Shown here: piece by piece, positions 5,340-7,092 of the stretch
Numbering within the stretch: the stretch's first letter is position 1
Layout: each line of letters starts with the position of its first letter
Origin: Acidobacteriota bacterium
Lineage (GTDB): Bacteria > Acidobacteriota > Terriglobia > Acidiferrales > 2-02-FULL-67-57
Direction: 5' to 3'
DNA length: 7,092 nt
Assembly (NCBI GenBank): GCA_016189965.1
Contig: JACPRL010000168.1
Span: 1 to 7,092, forward strand
The notes under the pieces: model-generated
Told to the model about the DNA's origin: nothing
The model's input: only the letters and a program-made list of their open reading frames with translations
The model's database searches: none
Translations under genes and position numbers: made by a program

Positions 5340-5852
5340 ATGGGCGACACACAGCCGATTGTGCAAAAGCTGAATCAAGCGCGCGCGGCGCTGCTCGCTG
5401 TGGCCGAGAGCGTCCCGGCCGAGTGCTGGCAGAAGCCTCCGCGGCCCGAGGCGTGGTCGACAGCGGAAGTGATTGCTCACCTGACGATGGTGGAGCAGAC
5501 GATCGTGGACGGAGCGGAGCGCGCGGTGCAAAAAGAACCGAAGCCCGTGCCGGTGTGGAAGCGGTTGCACATCCCGCCGGTGCTGGCCGAGTGGCGCTTC
5601 CCGAAGGCGCGGACGCCGATTCCGCTCGATCCCGCGCTGGTGGGAGAAAAGGAGGCGATGCTGGCGCGCTTCGCGGCGGTGCGGCAGCGCACGCTGGCCT
5701 TCCTCGACGCCAACCGTCAGCGCGACCTCAGCCGCTGGCGGCACTCGCACCCGTTCTTCGGCAGCTTGAATATGTACTCCTGGTTCAAGACCCTCTATCA
5801 CCATGAGACCCGCCACACCAAACAGCTCCGCGAAATCGCCAACTCGCTTTAG
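5340..5852 (+). CDS. DinB-family (DinB/YfiT-like) four-helix protein
   Basis: A 170-residue protein of the DinB superfamily, a four-helix-bundle fold with a three-histidine metal site. Seen: the typical first-helix turn WSTAEVIAHL (39-48), giving H47, and the C-terminal YHHETRHTKQL (153-163), giving an HxxxH pair H155 and H159; together these form the expected metal triad. The fold includes uncharacterised damage-inducible proteins and thiol S-transferases (bacillithiol or mycothiol dependent), so the substrate cannot be read from sequence. The gene starts 29 bases after the desulfurase stop and is probably co-transcribed. No clear Shine-Dalgarno precedes ATG 5340; an in-frame GTG at codon 8 has none either. 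A palindromic hairpin begins 17 bases after the stop. Confidence 0.8.
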   Translation: MGDTQPIVQKLNQARAALLAVAESVPAECWQKPPRPEAWSTAEVIAHLTMVEQTIVDGAERAVQKEPKPVPVWKRLHIPPVLAEWRFPKARTPIPLDPALVGEKEAMLARFAAVRQRTLAFLDANRQRDLSRWRHSHPFFGSLNMYSWFKTLYHHETRHTKQLREIANSL

Positions 5853-5864
5853 AATGGAAGCTGG

Positions 5865-5889
5865 GGAAGGGCACGGCTTTAGCCGTGCC
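5865..5889 (-). repeat. Palindromic repeat family A, copy 2
   Basis: On the minus strand it reads GGCACGGC-TAAA-GCCGTGCC then CTTCC, a perfect 8-bp stem. It equals the 1911-1935 copy at 21 of 25 positions, and the four differences form two intact base pairs (A-T for G-C, C-G for G-C). It sits just after the DinB-like stop codon. Confidence 0.75.
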
Positions 5890-5909
5890 GTAAGGGTTGG
5901 AAAAAGAGG

Positions 5910-5983
5910 AGGGGCTTTTCGGAACGACGCCGCCCGATCGGGCGGCGGAGCGGAGACCCCGAGCGAAGTCGAGGGGAGCCCCT
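5910..5983. repeat. Branched palindromic structure upstream of mnmA
   Basis: An outer 7-bp inverted repeat, AGGGGCT (5910-5916) with AGCCCCT (5977-5983), encloses a 20-bp perfect palindrome (5928-5947, core CCGCCCGATCGGGCGG) and a bulged hairpin CCCCGA/TCG-A-GGG (5957-5975). Folded together these give a three-way-junction shape. The terminal inverted repeats would also fit a small MITE-like unit. Confidence 0.55.
5956..5975 (-). repeat. Dispersed repeat family B, copy 2
   Basis: The minus strand reads CCCTCGACTTCGCTCGGGGT, matching copy 1 (1847-1866) at 16 of 20. On this strand it precedes the family A hairpin (5889-5865) with 66 bases between, against 44 bases at copy 1. Confidence 0.6.
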
Positions 5984-6005
5984 GAGGTCGTTGTGAGCAA
6001 CAACG
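5984..6005 (+). promoter_or_regulatory. Ribosome binding site and start-codon hairpin of mnmA
   Basis: GAGGT (5984-5988) is a plausible Shine-Dalgarno 4 bases before the GTG start (5993). Directly after it, CGTTGT (5989-5994) can pair with ACAACG (6000-6005) over a five-base loop, placing two bases of the start codon in a stem. Whether this lowers translation is not known. Confidence 0.45.
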
Positions 6006-7092
6006 GACACAACTCAATTGTGGTGGCGATGAGCGGGGGCGTGGACTCTTCCACGGCCGCGGCGTTGCTGGCCGAGGCGCGCCCGGGCGCGGTCGTCGGG
6101 CTGACGATGCAGCTCTGGGACCAGCGCCGCCTAAGCAATCACTCGCTCAGCCCAGCGGCCCCTGCCGCTGGGGCATTGGAAGTCGCGCACGCCGGCCGCT
6201 GCTGCTCGCTCGACGACGCCTATGACGCGCGGCGCGTCGCCGCCTTCCTCGGTATTCCCTACTACGTGGTCAACCTCGAAGCACGCTTCGAAGCCGCCGT
6301 CGTGCAGCCGTTCGTCGAAAGCTACCTGTCCGGCGAAACGCCCATCCCGTGCACGCATTGCAACAACTTCATCAAGTTCGACGAACTGCTGACCACCGCG
6401 CGGCGGATTGGCGCCGAGCGGCTCGCCACCGGCCACTACGCTCGCGTGTGTTTCAATCCCGCCAGCGGTCGGTATGAGCTGCGCCGCGGCGTCGACGCGA
6501 GCAAGGACCAGTCCTACTTCCTCTTCGGCCTCACGCAGGAGCAACTGGCGCGCACAGAGTTTCCCCTCGGCGAACTGACCAAGGCCGAAGTCCGCCGCCT
6601 CGCCCAGGCCCGCAAGTTGCCCGTGGCCGACAAGGCGGAGAGCCAGGAAATCTGCTTCGTGCCCAGCGGCAACTACGTCCGCTTCCTCGAGGCCTACCTG
6701 GCCGAGCAGGGCAAAGTTTTGGCCGAGCGAACGGGAGAAATCGTGTCCACGGACGGGAAAGTCCTCGGCCACCACACCGGCTTGCACAACTTCACCCTCG
6801 GCCAGCGCCGCGGGCTCGGCTTCGCCACCGGGCGACCGCTCTACGTCGTTGCACTCGACCCATCAACTAACCGCGTCATCGTCGGCGACGAGGCCGACCT
6901 TTATCGCCGCGAAGCCGCCGCCCGCGACCCCAACTGGATTTCCCTCGCCCCGCCCGCCGCACCCCTCCGCGCCCAGGTGAAGGTGCGCCACAAGCACCCG
7001 CCCGCCCCGGCCACCATCTATCCCGCAAACGGCGCTGGCCGCCTGCGCATCGTCTTCGACTCTCCGCAGCGCGCCCTCACCCCCGGCCAGGC
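5993..7092 (+). CDS. mnmA: tRNA-specific 2-thiouridylase MnmA (3' end outside window)
   Basis: Adenylates U34 of tRNAs for Lys, Glu and Gln and replaces oxygen with sulfur supplied by a cysteine desulfurase. Seen from the GTG start (366 full codons plus 2 bases): PP-loop SGGVDSS (14-20); LTMQLW (37-42); GRCCSLDDAYDARRVA with C70 and C71; TPIPCTHCNNFIKF with the nucleophilic Cys at 123 (E. coli Cys102 equivalent); ATGHYARV (145-152); KDQSYFLFGL (171-180); SQEICFVP with Cys221 (Cys199 equivalent); and GLHNFTLGQRRGLG. The frame stays open to the window edge; most of the usual 360-380 residues are present. Residues about 47-67 look like an insertion next to C70, containing the palindrome-encoded PAAPAAG. 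GTG at 5993 follows GAGGT and gives the usual short N-terminus. It may be co-transcribed with the desulfurase, but a 140-bp structured gap intervenes. Confidence 0.94.
   Translation, partial: MSNNGHNSIVVAMSGGVDSSTAAALLAEARPGAVVGLTMQLWDQRRLSNHSLSPAAPAAGALEVAHAGRCCSLDDAYDARRVAAFLGIPYYVVNLEARFEAAVVQPFVESYLSGETPIPCTHCNNFIKFDELLTTARRIGAERLATGHYARVCFNPASGRYELRRGVDASKDQSYFLFGLTQEQLARTEFPLGELTKAEVRRLAQARKLPVADKAESQEICFVPSGNYVRFLEAYLAEQGKVLAERTGEIVSTDGKVLGHHTGLHNFTLGQRRGLGFATGRPLYVVALDPSTNRVIVGDEADLYRREAAARDPNWISLAPPAAPLRAQVKVRHKHPPAPATIYPANGAGRLRIVFDSPQRALTPGQ
6145..6172 (-). repeat. Palindromic repeat family C, copy inside mnmA
   Basis: CCCAGCGGC (6151-6159) and GCCGCTGGG (6164-6172) form a perfect 9-bp stem. 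On the minus strand the 28 bases match 4026-4053 at 26 positions, differing only in one loop base and one flank base. In the mnmA frame the stem-loop encodes PAAPAAG (residues 54-60), in a surface-loop-like region just before the GRCC motif. The reading frame is kept. Confidence 0.8.

Noticed and set aside
6131..6787. A 218-codon minus-strand open frame opposite mnmA.
   Set aside because: mnmA is unambiguous on the plus strand; this is a reverse-strand shadow.

Overview
The window is high-GC DNA from a diderm bacterium, most likely an Acidobacteriota member. That assignment is an inference. It rests on a long Pro/Gly-rich TonB-like protein with a conserved VYTIYINMPNL...GSWVLRF block before its TonB domain, on the MnmA sequence style (LTMQLWDQRR...GRCCSLDDAYDARRVA), and on intergenic regions packed with GC-rich palindromes. 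No tRNA, rRNA, CRISPR array, transposase or phage gene was seen.

Layout. On the minus strand, 33-1694 encodes a TonB C-terminal-domain protein. It is divergent from an AsmA-family envelope protein on the plus strand (2057-3733); the roughly 360-bp region between them carries palindromic repeats. A second gene-free stretch (3734-4128) is a dense island of hairpins and short tandem repeats and ends in a good sigma-70-type promoter. That promoter drives a class-I cysteine desulfurase (4129-5310). A DinB-fold protein (5340-5852) follows after 29 bases. After a further 140-bp palindrome-rich gap comes mnmA (5993 to beyond the window end), the tRNA 2-thiouridylase.

Functional links. The desulfurase mobilises sulfur from cysteine, and MnmA needs that sulfur to thiolate U34 of tRNA. 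Desulfurase and mnmA genes are neighbours in many bacteria, so 4129-7092 reads as a tRNA-thiolation locus with a DinB-like gene between the two. The TonB-like and AsmA-like genes are both envelope functions but are divergent and need not be co-regulated.

The most interesting content is the set of short palindromic repeats shared between separate places. (i) A 28-base element with a 9-bp stem occurs upstream of the desulfurase (4026-4053) and again, inverted and in frame, inside the mnmA coding sequence (6145-6172). (ii) A GGCnnGGC-TAAA-GCCnnGCC hairpin occurs at 1911-1935 and, inverted, at 5865-5889, with two compensatory base-pair changes. (iii) A CCCTCGrCTyCGCTCGGG motif accompanies (ii) at both places in the same order, which suggests a composite dispersed element. 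These suggest REP/MITE-like palindromic families, one of which has invaded a protein-coding gene.
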